Positions 15,989-24,784 of a stretch of 34,120 nt of DNA are shown in pieces. The stretch covers positions 1 to 34,120 of the forward strand of contig NZ_JAHZQQ010000021.1 in NCBI RefSeq assembly GCF_019930045.1. The letters run 5' to 3'. Position 1 is the first letter of the stretch; the number at the start of each line of letters is the position of its first letter. This stretch comes from Streptococcus australis. Lineage in GTDB: Bacteria; Bacillota; Bacilli; Lactobacillales; Streptococcaceae. The position numbers and the translations under genes were made by a program. The notes beneath the pieces are model-generated. The model searched no databases and was not told the DNA's origin. It saw only the letters and a list, made by a program, of their open reading frames with translations.

Positions 15989-18900
15989 ATGAAGGATATA
16001 TTCAATCGACGCCAAAGGTTTTCCCTTCGGAAATATTCTATTGGCGTTTGTTCCGTATTGTTAGGGACAGCCTTGTTTGCAGCTGGTTCTCAGACGGTTT
16101 TGGCTGATGAAGTTGAAAATCCTGCTGACTCGACTTCAGATGTAATTTCTAGTGAGGCGACATCGGACAAAGAGATTGCTCTTTCAAAACCGGTCACAGG
16201 GGAATCGTCTGCCCCAACTTCGTACAATGTTGCAGCAATTGTACAACCTTCTGTAGCTACTGATTCGCAACATGAAGTTGATAAGGAAGCAGGGAAGGAA
16301 GCTACAGCTGAGCCAACTGAAACTGTATCTCGTGAAGCTACAGGTACAAGTGGTTTTCGTAATAGTGGTGAAGTAACTTCACGTGTGGTTTCAAACTGGA
16401 ATGGTTTTGTTTCTGCATTGAATGATAATTCTATTCAGAATATCACCATTTCAGGAAACGTCGTAGCGACTGGAGACAATGGTAATACTGATAATGGTCG
16501 TGCGAATTCGGTTGACCGTACAGTTGCGATCAACTCACAAGGCCGTAATGTAGTTATCCAAGGTCGAAATGATCAAGCAAGCCTGGACCTCTTATCAAAT
16601 AGCTTGAAATTTACAGGCTCAAGTGCTTGGAATCTGGTCTTCAAGAATCTTCAACTAGCTACTGGAAACTCAAAAGGGCCTATTGATCTTTCAGCAACAA
16701 CTGGAGCCAATACTGTTACGTTTGAGAACGTGAAAAGCCAAGGTTCATCTCTTTACGGTGGTGGCGGGAATACCGACGTAATCGTAAAAGGCACAACTAC
16801 CTCTATCGTTAGTGATAGTTATCGTGTAGCAAACGGTCAAACTCAGTATGTACAACGAAATGTTGGATCTGCGGGGCATTCAGTTTTACGTCGTGAAGCA
16901 AATATCCATGATGCAAAATCTATCACAGTTGCTGATGGGGCAAGCTTGACATTGAATCGCTCTTCACAGGGAGATGCTATCAACCTTGCGGGTGGCTCAA
17001 CTGTTCGTGTTAATGATGGAGCAAGTCTCACAATTAATATGAATACGAATAATGGAACGGAAAGTGCCCGTTATCATAATGCTGGTATCTTCATGGAAAA
17101 TGGAGGAACAGTTGTTACAGGTAAAAATTCAAAACTTACTCTAAACACAAGTATTGGTCAAGCAATTTCCCTTGGCATGGCTCGCCCAGGAGATGGTGTG
17201 ACTCATCTAGACCGTTGGGGGGGATACGGAACAGGTAATGCTTTCCGTCGAAATGGAAAGAGTAGTCTTACTATTGGAGAACATGCAAGCTTCAATTTCA
17301 CTGGTCGTGATGGATTGATCTTCGGAAATAATGCAACCTTCACAACTGGTTCTAATTCTCGAGTTCGTTTTGAAAACAAAGGTCGAGGAACGGCAATTGA
17401 TTTTGGTGATAACTCACGTGTTGTATTTGGTAAAAAATCAACCAATACTTTCCACTCTGTAGGAAAAGGTCCGAAGAGTGGTGGAGGCCCTTCTGGTAGT
17501 TACAATGCATATAACTATATCGGTCTGAACGAAAACGGTTCCATTTTAGTAGATGACTATGCGACCTTCCGCGTTCAAATGGACAATCGTGGAGCTAATC
17601 CATGGGATGATGTCATTAATTTAGATTCAAAACATGGTCGGAAAGATCAACCATTATTCCAAGCTAACAAAGGTTCAATTGTAGATGTTCGTGATGATAA
17701 TACAGACTATTATGCTGAACTTATTTCTGTGCCACTTGGTTCAAGTACTAACGTAGTCTTCCAATTTAATAATCCTCTCTACGTTTCCTTAATGCGTTAC
17801 ACGAATTCTGAAGGACGTTCAGCTGGTGAAATTACAGGTAAGCTTCCGTTTGGAATTGCTCAAGGAAACAATCCAGAACAAATTGGACATGGTAATATTC
17901 TCTATATTTCTAACGGATCAAAGGTATCAGGAAATCACATTGAGTTCAATGGTCCAACTGGAACTCGTGTAAACCGAGGTGCGGGAACTTATACAGTCTA
18001 TTCGCTTAACAAAGATGGTAGAGATGTTGTAAGTAAAAATAAAATGAGTTCCGTATGGACGGATATTCAAGGCGGGGCAATGAGTATCGCCGGATTCAAG
18101 CCTGGTGGAAAAGCAGAAATCAATCCAAGCTCTTCAACGTCTGTTCAGACAGGTTCTTCTTCAGGTGGCGTTCTTGCGACAGATAAGACATATGGTATTG
18201 ATCCAGTTACAGCTAACCGTCAAAATATTTGGGTATCAAATGGAACAAGTATTAATCCGCATGCAACGCATACCAATACTATCCGTTATGTCTACGAAGA
18301 CGGTACACCTGTTTTGGACGCTAATGGTAAGCCAAAAGTTGTTGTCCAATCCTCTGATTGGAAACGCCTCCTTGAAGTTGCAATTGACCAAGATCAATTC
18401 AAGAATGTGTTAAAAAATTCTAGCGTAGCAAATGGGGACGAATTCCTAGCAGCCTATGGCAAGACAGAATATGTTGTTCGCGATATTGATGGAGATGGCA
18501 TTGGAGATACTGGTTGGAGGCTTGCAGGTACTAAGAACAGTAAAGCAACGTATGATACAGTTGTATCTCCTGAACTTCAGGGCTATAAAGCAGAAATTCT
18601 TTCATCCAACGTACCTGGTTTGGCAGTTGGAACAAAAGCTTCTCGTGTATCCGTGACCTTCAATCCTAGCGAAATTAAAGATGAGATTGTTATCTCTCAA
18701 GGTGGTCGTCGCACTGTTTCTGAAACGTATTGGCGTAATATTGTAGACAATGTTGAATTGACTAATTATGAGACTGTTGTTGTTTATAAACAAGATAAAC
18801 AAAAAGCAAGTGTCAAATACGTTAACGTGACTTCAAATATTGAACTTGCGAAAGACGAGATGGAAGGACAGAGTGGTTCCCTTATCGATTATAGTACAGT

Positions 18901-19690
18901 TGATAGAATCACTACTTATAAGAAGGCTGGCTATAAGCTAATCGAAGATGGCTTTACAAATGCTACAGACAAACATTTTGATACGAATGTATCGGTTGAT
19001 CAAGAGTTTGTAGTGACTCTTGAAGAACGGATTGAACCTGTTACTCCACAAGATCCAAAACCAGTACCTGGCATCCCTGTAACACCAGAAGATCCAGCGA
19101 ACTGGCCAAAAGAAGTTAAGGATATGAAAGAGTTGGAGCGTACAGCAACTCAAACTATCCGCTTCAGAGAAGAAGAAAGTGGAAAAGAAGTCTTCAAGAC
19201 AATCCTTCGTAAGATTACGTTTGAAAGAACAGCTTATGTAAACCTAGTGACAGGTAATATTACTTACTCTTCATGGAGAATTGGTAAAGTGGTAGACCAA
19301 GATGGGCCTGTCCAACCTGTTAATTCTAATACAGCTAATCGTGTCAATGTAGCACCGAATACTGGTGAAGTAAGAAGCTTGTCAGCAAGAGTGAGACGCT
19401 CAGTTTCTACTGAAACAACACCAGTAGCTGATCCAGCTACAGTAGTAGAGGAACCAAGTTCAGCACCTAAGGTTGAAGCGAAAGAAGAACGAATGCCGGT
19501 GGAACCAGCATTTCGTACTGTTGAATCAAAACCAGTTGAAACTCCAAAGGTTCTTAAGATCCCAAAAGTTCAACCTGAGGCAGTTACTGTTGCAACTCGC
19601 AAAGCTTCCGCAACTTTAAATAAACGAGTGTACGGAGCAAAACCTGTTGTAACACGTGGTAGAAGCTCACGTCGACCACCAAAGATTTAG
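15989..19690 (+). CDS. YSIRK-signal protein with pectate-lyase-like adhesive domain and mucin-binding modules, no LPXTG
   Basis: Residues 1-39 are a YSIRK signal (RRQRFSLRKYSIGVCS). A long Gly/Asn/Ser-rich region (about 16380-17560) shows the short strand-turn repeats of a right-handed beta-helix, as in the pectate-lyase-like adhesive domain of streptococcal surface proteins. Then come a TIRYVYEDGTPV module with a DIDGDGIGD calcium-loop-like motif near 18484, a MucBP-like unit (18796-19035, KYVN to LEERIEP) and an incomplete Muc_B2-like unit (about 19080-19300). The C-terminus is basic and ends RGRSSRRPPKI, with no LPXTG, hydrophobic segment or charged sorting tail. The protein should be secreted or held non-covalently. 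ATG 15983 is an alternative start, but AAGGAG at 15973-15978 is better spaced for 15989. Two stop codons in a row end it. Confidence 0.85.
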   Translation: MKDIFNRRQRFSLRKYSIGVCSVLLGTALFAAGSQTVLADEVENPADSTSDVISSEATSDKEIALSKPVTGESSAPTSYNVAAIVQPSVATDSQHEVDKEAGKEATAEPTETVSREATGTSGFRNSGEVTSRVVSNWNGFVSALNDNSIQNITISGNVVATGDNGNTDNGRANSVDRTVAINSQGRNVVIQGRNDQASLDLLSNSLKFTGSSAWNLVFKNLQLATGNSKGPIDLSATTGANTVTFENVKSQGSSLYGGGGNTDVIVKGTTTSIVSDSYRVANGQTQYVQRNVGSAGHSVLRREANIHDAKSITVADGASLTLNRSSQGDAINLAGGSTVRVNDGASLTINMNTNNGTESARYHNAGIFMENGGTVVTGKNSKLTLNTSIGQAISLGMARPGDGVTHLDRWGGYGTGNAFRRNGKSSLTIGEHASFNFTGRDGLIFGNNATFTTGSNSRVRFENKGRGTAIDFGDNSRVVFGKKSTNTFHSVGKGPKSGGGPSGSYNAYNYIGLNENGSILVDDYATFRVQMDNRGANPWDDVINLDSKHGRKDQPLFQANKGSIVDVRDDNTDYYAELISVPLGSSTNVVFQFNNPLYVSLMRYTNSEGRSAGEITGKLPFGIAQGNNPEQIGHGNILYISNGSKVSGNHIEFNGPTGTRVNRGAGTYTVYSLNKDGRDVVSKNKMSSVWTDIQGGAMSIAGFKPGGKAEINPSSSTSVQTGSSSGGVLATDKTYGIDPVTANRQNIWVSNGTSINPHATHTNTIRYVYEDGTPVLDANGKPKVVVQSSDWKRLLEVAIDQDQFKNVLKNSSVANGDEFLAAYGKTEYVVRDIDGDGIGDTGWRLAGTKNSKATYDTVVSPELQGYKAEILSSNVPGLAVGTKASRVSVTFNPSEIKDEIVISQGGRRTVSETYWRNIVDNVELTNYETVVVYKQDKQKASVKYVNVTSNIELAKDEMEGQSGSLIDYSTVDRITTYKKAGYKLIEDGFTNATDKHFDTNVSVDQEFVVTLEERIEPVTPQDPKPVPGIPVTPEDPANWPKEVKDMKELERTATQTIRFREEESGKEVFKTILRKITFERTAYVNLVTGNITYSSWRIGKVVDQDGPVQPVNSNTANRVNVAPNTGEVRSLSARVRRSVSTETTPVADPATVVEEPSSAPKVEAKEERMPVEPAFRTVESKPVETPKVLKIPKVQPEAVTVATRKASATLNKRVYGAKPVVTRGRSSRRPPKI

Positions 19691-19711
19691 TAGAAAAATA
19701 AATTTGTTTTA

Positions 19712-19758
19712 TGGTACAGTGTAGTTGTGCTTCTTTGAACAAGAATGAAGCACAGCTA
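19712..19758 (+). promoter_or_regulatory. Possible promoter plus leader hairpin before the mucin-binding protein gene
   Basis: TGG TACAGT (19712-19720) resembles an extended -10 without a clear -35. It is followed directly by a hairpin TAGTTGTGCTTC/GAAGCACAGCTA (19722-19758) with no T-run. The hairpin could be a leader structure, a processing site between co-transcribed genes, or a weak terminator of the upstream gene. Confidence 0.35.
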
Positions 19759-19789
19759 TACATTTGCCACTATTAAAAAAGGAGAAAAA

Positions 19790-22700
19790 ATGAATTTTGA
19801 TAGAAAACAACGATTTTCAATTCGTAAATATTCTGTTGGGGTAGCATCGGTCTTAATTGGATCTGTTTTAGCTGGAACAACGATTGCATCTGCGGATACA
19901 GAAGTTAAAGTGGATGATGCTACAAGTTCTTCAGCAACTCTTGTTTCAGAAGTGGCTAAAGAAGAATCTGAAACTACTGAAAGTTCTCAACCTTCTGTAA
20001 CTTATTCTGCAAAACCTACCTTGTCATCAGCAAGCCTAAACTTAGCTGAAAATACTGAAAAAGCTGTCGCTACTGATTCAAAGACAGATGAAACTACTGC
20101 TCAGACTAAAGATGAAAAAGTAGAAGAAAGCAAAAAAGAAACTAAAGCGGAAGAAGTAAAAAAAGAAGATACAGTTGAAGTAGAAGAAGCTACTAAAGAA
20201 TCAGAAAAATCTGAGGAAAAAACAAAATCTGAAGTTACAGAAGAAAAATCAAATGAAGCGACTACAGATTCTGTAAAAGATAAACTCACTATTGACAAAA
20301 AAGTTCCAGGTTTGAATTTAGAAAATGCAACCGACAACCCTAATGGAGGGTTTAATATTGAATTTTCTAAAGAAGCTCAAGAACAATATCGCACTTCTTT
20401 AGCAGCATACATTGCTAGACGACGCAACTACAGTAGAAGAGGAAGTTTCCGTGTAGCAGGAGATGGAACGTCAGAAGCCCCAGATTATGAGTTTAAGAAG
20501 GTCATGACGCCGATCCTTCCTGGATATTATGCTGATAAAGCTAGTATTGAAGCCTTAGTTGTTGATCCAGACCATTTGGATGATTTTAACTTTGATGTAT
20601 GGTACAAGAAACTCGGTTCAGTTGTATTGGTTGATGAGCAAGGTAACTATATTACACCATCTGGTGATGTAACATCAAGTCTTGATCAAGCCGCTCATAA
20701 CCAGTATGCTAACGATCCATCGGATCCTACTCGTGCATGGTTTACGAAAGTCCCAACTGCTCCAACTGGTTGGGAAATCAAACCGGGGCAAGTTATTCAT
20801 GGATACGATGAGGCACGTCAAACGGTCAATCCGAACCAAAAAGACGATTTAGATGCTATCGGTAGAGATACTAAAATTGTCGTTGTCAAACAAGTTCAAA
20901 AAGCGCTCATCAAGTATGTCAACGAAAAAGGTAATGTCGAATTGAGTCGCGATGAGGTCAATGGTAAATCAGGTGAAGCAATTGATTACAGCACAACTGA
21001 TAAGATTGCAGCTTACAAACGCCAAGGTTATGAACTTGTTAGCGATGGCTTCTCAGATGCAGCCAACAAGAACTTTGACTTTGATGCAACAGTTGACCAA
21101 GAGTTCACAGTTACCCTTCGCGAACGCATCGAACCAATCGATCCAGATAAACCAAAACCAAATCCAGATCAACCAGTTGATCCAAAAGACCCAGACACAC
21201 CAAAATGGCCAGATCCAGTTAAGGATGTAGTCAATAAAGATGATGTGACTCGTACGGTTAAATATGTTTACGAAGATGGTTCAAAAGCGAAAGATGATGT
21301 AGCAGAAACACTTCACTTCAAACGCTTCACATATGTCAACTTGGTAACAGGTCACATTGATTACCGTGAATGGACTACAAATGATGACACCTTTGATGCA
21401 GTAACATCACCAGTGATCAAGGGCTACACAGCAGATAAATTGGTAGTACCAGCTAAAACTGGTGTGAAAGCAGGAACTGCAGATACTGTAGAAGTCGTAA
21501 CATATGTGAAAGATGCTCAAAAAGCGATCATCAAGTATGTCAACGAAAAAGGTAATGTTGAGGTTGATCGTGATACTGTAAATGGTAAATCAGGTGAAGT
21601 GATTGCTTACAGCACTACTAATAAGATCAATGAACTCCATCGTAAGGGTTATGAATTGGTAAGTGATGGCTTCACAAGTGCTTCAAACAAGAATTTCGAC
21701 TTTGATGCAGCAGTTGACCAAGAGTTCACAGTTACCCTTCGCGAACGCATCGAACCAATCGATCCAGACAAACCAAAACCAAATCCAGATCAACCAGTTG
21801 ATCCAAAAGACCCAGACACACCAAAATGGCCAGATCCAGTTAAGGATGTAGTCAATAAAGATGATGTGACTCGTACGGTTAAATATGTCTACGAAGATGG
21901 TTCAAAAGCGAAAGATGATGTAGCAGAAACACTTCACTTCAAACGCTTCACATATGTCAACTTGGTAACAGGTCACATTGATTACCGTGAATGGACTACA
22001 AATGATGACACCTTTGATGCAGTAACATCACCAGTGATCAAGGGCTACACAGCAGATAAATTGGTAGTACCAGCTAAAACTGGTGTGAAAGCAGGAACTG
22101 CAGATACTGTAGAAGTTGTAACATATGTGAAAGATGCTCAAAAAGCGCTCATCAAGTATGTCAACGAAAAAGGTAATGTCGAATTGAGCCGTGATGCAGT
22201 AGTAGGTAAATCAGGTGAAGCGATTGACTATAGCACAGCAGCTAAGATTGCAGCTTACAAACGCCAAGGTTATGAGTTGGTAAATGATGGCTTCACAAGT
22301 GCTTCAAACAAGAATTTCGACTTTGATGCAGCAGTTGACCAAGAATTCACTGTTGTTGTACGTGAACGTATCGTACCTGTAGGACCAGAAGATCCGGATC
22401 CAACTCCAGAAACACCTTACGATCCAACAGATCCAAATACACCAAATTGGCCGAAGACTGTTGATAAGATTCAAAGTCGTCGAGTTACCGGAACACGTAC
22501 AGTTACTTACTATGTGCAAGGAAATGACGGCGTAAAAGTACCAAAACCAGTACGTGAACGTGTTGTATTCGAGCGGATTGTTCTTGTTAACTTGGTAACT
22601 GGAGAAATGTCTGCGCAACGTTGGCAGTTTGTCAGTGCGACTCCAATTGCAGATAATGATCCAAATGCACCACGAGCTCGTTCACGTCGTGCTTTGACAG

Positions 22701-23749
22701 ATGCAATTGCTCCCCGTGGTGTAGAAGCAAGTCTTGCGAGTGATACCCCGCGATTTCGCGCACGTAGTGCACGTTTAGAGGATGAAGAAACAGAGGTAAC
22801 TGCTTTGGCTACTGATGTAAGTTCAAATTCAGAAGCTGTACTCCCTCCGATTCCATCTCCAGTGGTTCCAGGACACTACACACTTGTAAAAGAAATTGAA
22901 TCTACCACAATTGATCCTGATGGTATCTTGAATTACAAGTTTGATGTTTATTATAAGAAGCTTGGTCGCATTCAGTTGGTGGATAAAGATGGTAAGGTAC
23001 TTTCAGAAGTGGTCTACAAGAATCATCTAACGGATGCAACAAGAGCGGCTGCGACTGAACTTCCTGCAATCCCAACTGGTTACAAGATAAAAGAAGGCCA
23101 AACAGTCTATGGATACGATGCAACTGCAGGAACTGTAGATCCGAATAATCCAACAGATCCAGATGCGATTGGTCGCAACACCACCATTCTTTTGGAACTT
23201 CAAGCTGTCCCTCGTCAAGAAACCAAAGTAGTTAACGAAACTATTCACTATAAAGACGCGATTACAGGAGAAACTTTGGCACCAGATCACACTGACCAAG
23301 TTACCTTCCGTCGAGTGGTAATGGTGAATCCTGAGACAAACGAAGTATTGAGTGCGACATCTTGGGTAGCAGATAATAACGATACTACTTTTGATGCAGT
23401 GACTTCACCAGTAATCGAAGGCTACACTGCAAGTCCACTTGTAGTTGATGCAATCACTGGATTGACTGCTGATAGCAAGGATTTTGTGACAACTGTTCTT
23501 TATAGAAAGAACGCTGTTCCAACTCCAGAGCCAAAACCAGAGCCAAAACCAGAGCCAAAACCAGAGCCAAAACCAGAGCCAAAACCAGAGCCAAAACCAG
23601 AACCAAAACCAGAAGTTCCTGTGGCACCACAAGCTCCAGAACTTCCTTCTACTGGTGAAGAACAATCAGCTTCTGCTGCATTGTTAGGCGCTGCTCTTGG
23701 TTTGGTAGGACTTGCTGGTCTTGCAAGACGCAAGAAAAACGAAGACTAA
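19790..23749 (+). CDS. Mucin-binding-repeat LPXTG adhesin (YSIRK signal)
   Basis: A 1,319-residue protein. Start ATG 19790 follows AAAAAAGGAGAAAAA and gives the standard MNFDRKQRFSIRKYSVGV signal, cleaved near Ala35; an upstream in-frame ATG at 19745 lies inside the leader hairpin and is rejected. Next come a Glu/Lys-rich linker, a module with YEFKKVMTPILPGYYADKA and DAIGRDTKIVV, then MucBP/Muc_B2 repeats starting at residues 371, 578 and 785 (207-residue period). A basic linker (RARSRRALTDA) follows, then a second copy of the N-terminal module type, a PEPK-repeat wall segment and LPSTG (23642-23656) with anchor. Expected role: binding of mucin or salivary glycoproteins at the wall, anchored by sortase A. 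It shares its MucBP modules with the anchorless neighbour and its sorting signal with the giant adhesin. Confidence 0.92.
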   Translation: MNFDRKQRFSIRKYSVGVASVLIGSVLAGTTIASADTEVKVDDATSSSATLVSEVAKEESETTESSQPSVTYSAKPTLSSASLNLAENTEKAVATDSKTDETTAQTKDEKVEESKKETKAEEVKKEDTVEVEEATKESEKSEEKTKSEVTEEKSNEATTDSVKDKLTIDKKVPGLNLENATDNPNGGFNIEFSKEAQEQYRTSLAAYIARRRNYSRRGSFRVAGDGTSEAPDYEFKKVMTPILPGYYADKASIEALVVDPDHLDDFNFDVWYKKLGSVVLVDEQGNYITPSGDVTSSLDQAAHNQYANDPSDPTRAWFTKVPTAPTGWEIKPGQVIHGYDEARQTVNPNQKDDLDAIGRDTKIVVVKQVQKALIKYVNEKGNVELSRDEVNGKSGEAIDYSTTDKIAAYKRQGYELVSDGFSDAANKNFDFDATVDQEFTVTLRERIEPIDPDKPKPNPDQPVDPKDPDTPKWPDPVKDVVNKDDVTRTVKYVYEDGSKAKDDVAETLHFKRFTYVNLVTGHIDYREWTTNDDTFDAVTSPVIKGYTADKLVVPAKTGVKAGTADTVEVVTYVKDAQKAIIKYVNEKGNVEVDRDTVNGKSGEVIAYSTTNKINELHRKGYELVSDGFTSASNKNFDFDAAVDQEFTVTLRERIEPIDPDKPKPNPDQPVDPKDPDTPKWPDPVKDVVNKDDVTRTVKYVYEDGSKAKDDVAETLHFKRFTYVNLVTGHIDYREWTTNDDTFDAVTSPVIKGYTADKLVVPAKTGVKAGTADTVEVVTYVKDAQKALIKYVNEKGNVELSRDAVVGKSGEAIDYSTAAKIAAYKRQGYELVNDGFTSASNKNFDFDAAVDQEFTVVVRERIVPVGPEDPDPTPETPYDPTDPNTPNWPKTVDKIQSRRVTGTRTVTYYVQGNDGVKVPKPVRERVVFERIVLVNLVTGEMSAQRWQFVSATPIADNDPNAPRARSRRALTDAIAPRGVEASLASDTPRFRARSARLEDEETEVTALATDVSSNSEAVLPPIPSPVVPGHYTLVKEIESTTIDPDGILNYKFDVYYKKLGRIQLVDKDGKVLSEVVYKNHLTDATRAAATELPAIPTGYKIKEGQTVYGYDATAGTVDPNNPTDPDAIGRNTTILLELQAVPRQETKVVNETIHYKDAITGETLAPDHTDQVTFRRVVMVNPETNEVLSATSWVADNNDTTFDAVTSPVIEGYTASPLVVDAITGLTADSKDFVTTVLYRKNAVPTPEPKPEPKPEPKPEPKPEPKPEPKPEPKPEVPVAPQAPELPSTGEEQSASAALLGAALGLVGLAGLARRKKNED
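20900..22365 (+). repeat. 621-bp tandem repeats (207-aa MucBP plus Muc_B2 units)
   Basis: The phrase encoding KA(L/I)IKYVNEKGNVE recurs at 20900, 21521 and 22142, an exact 621-bp period. The first two units are nearly identical in their second halves (for example about 21131-21520 against 21752-22141). The third is complete only through the RERI motif near 22365, then diverges. Confidence 0.93.
23525..23608 (+). repeat. 12-bp PEPK repeats, seven copies
   Basis: CCAGAGCCAAAA is repeated six times, then once as CCAGAACCAAAA. It encodes the wall-spanning segment before LPSTG and is a candidate for replication-slippage length variation. Confidence 0.95.
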
Positions 23750-23809
23750 ACAAGTGGTAGACACTAACGATTCCCGCTAGGATCGTAAATGGTTTAGTTT
23801 TCCACAAGG

Positions 23810-23839
23810 AGGCCTCGCTCTAAGGAGTGGGGCCTTTTT
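23810..23839 (+). terminator. Strong terminator after the mucin-binding adhesin
   Basis: AGGCCTCGCTC pairs along its full length (with G-U pairs) with GAGTGGGGCCT around TAAG, then five T. Confidence 0.92.
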
Positions 23840-23856
23840 GTTATTTCTTGAAAGCA

Positions 23857-23886
23857 TTGAAATCACGTCTTGCAATATGATACAAT
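23857..23886 (+). promoter_or_regulatory. Promoter of the ABC transporter operon
   Basis: TTGAAA (23857-23862), an 18-nt spacer, then an extended -10 TGA TACAAT (23878-23886). Confidence 0.75.
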
Positions 23887-23917
23887 AGAGGATATTTACA
23901 ATAGTTAGGACAAAGAT

Positions 23918-24784
23918 ATGCTTATTTCGATTATTTCACAAGGCTTGATCTGGGCTATTTTGGGACTGGGGATTTTTATGACCTTTCGTATCTTGGATTT
24001 CCCAGATATGACTACAGAGGGCTCTTTCCCATTAGGGGGAGCCGTTGCGGTAACCTTGATCACCAAAGGGGTTCATCCTTTGCTAGCCACCCTAGCCGCC
24101 GTTGGTGCGGGTTGTTTGGCTGGATTAGCAACAGGTCTTCTTTATACCAAAGGGAAGATTCCGACGCTGTTATCAGGGATTTTGGTGATGACTTCCTGTA
24201 ATTCAGTCATTCTCTTTGTGATGCAACGGGCCAACCTGGGTTTGCTTGGCTACTCAAAAATCCAAGATATGATTCCTATCGCCAGTGGTGTGAACGAGAT
24301 TATCATTGGGATCATCTTTGTGACCCTGGTGATTGCTGCTATGCTCTTCTTTTTAGATACCAAACTGGGGCAGGCCTATATTGCGACAGGGGACAATCCT
24401 GAGATGGCTAAAAGCTTTGGGATCCATACCAGTCGGATGGAGTTGATGGGGCTAGTGGTTTCCAATGGGATTATTGCCTTGTCAGGTGCCTTGATGGCCC
24501 AGCAAGAAGGCTATGCAGATGCTTCTCGAGGGATCGGGGTCATCGTCGTTGGTCTGGCTAGCTTGATTATCGGAGAGGTCCTTTTCTCAAAACTGACCTT
24601 AGCAGAACGTTTACTCAGTATCGTTATTGGATCGATCATTTATCAATTCTTGATTTGGGCTGTGATTGCTATTGGGGTCAATACCAGCTATATCCGTATC
24701 TTTAGTGCTATCATCTTGGCTATCTGTCTCATGATTCCAACCTTTAAAGAGAAACTGCTGAAAGGAGTCAAACTCAGCAAATGA
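23918..24784 (+). CDS. ABC transporter permease (COG4120-type; tryptophan/aromatic importer-like)
   Basis: A 288-residue hydrophobic protein with about eight membrane segments. It belongs to the permease family found with ABC-type binding proteins of COG2984; the pneumococcal relative is assigned to tryptophan uptake. Motifs include FRILDFPDMTTEGSFPLGGA near the N-terminus and TGDNPEMAKSFGI in a cytoplasmic loop. It overlaps the following ATPase gene by 4 bp (ATGA), so the two are translationally coupled. In related operons a lipoprotein binding protein comes first; here none precedes it. The substrate is therefore inferred only from the family. Confidence 0.85.
   Translation: MLISIISQGLIWAILGLGIFMTFRILDFPDMTTEGSFPLGGAVAVTLITKGVHPLLATLAAVGAGCLAGLATGLLYTKGKIPTLLSGILVMTSCNSVILFVMQRANLGLLGYSKIQDMIPIASGVNEIIIGIIFVTLVIAAMLFFLDTKLGQAYIATGDNPEMAKSFGIHTSRMELMGLVVSNGIIALSGALMAQQEGYADASRGIGVIVVGLASLIIGEVLFSKLTLAERLLSIVIGSIIYQFLIWAVIAIGVNTSYIRIFSAIILAICLMIPTFKEKLLKGVKLSK

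Noticed and set aside
19350..19370. VAPNTGE in the anchorless adhesin as a variant sorting motif
   Set aside because: It is not followed by a hydrophobic segment and lies more than 100 residues from the C-terminus, so it cannot work as a sortase signal.
19745..19789. Upstream ATG for the mucin-binding adhesin
   Set aside because: It lies inside a hairpin, lacks a ribosome site and would add residues before a standard YSIRK signal; ATG 19790 has a strong ribosome site.
20900..22365. CRISPR-like regular repeats
   Set aside because: The 621-bp periodicity is in-frame protein repeats; no short direct repeats with unique spacers, and no cas genes, are present in the window.
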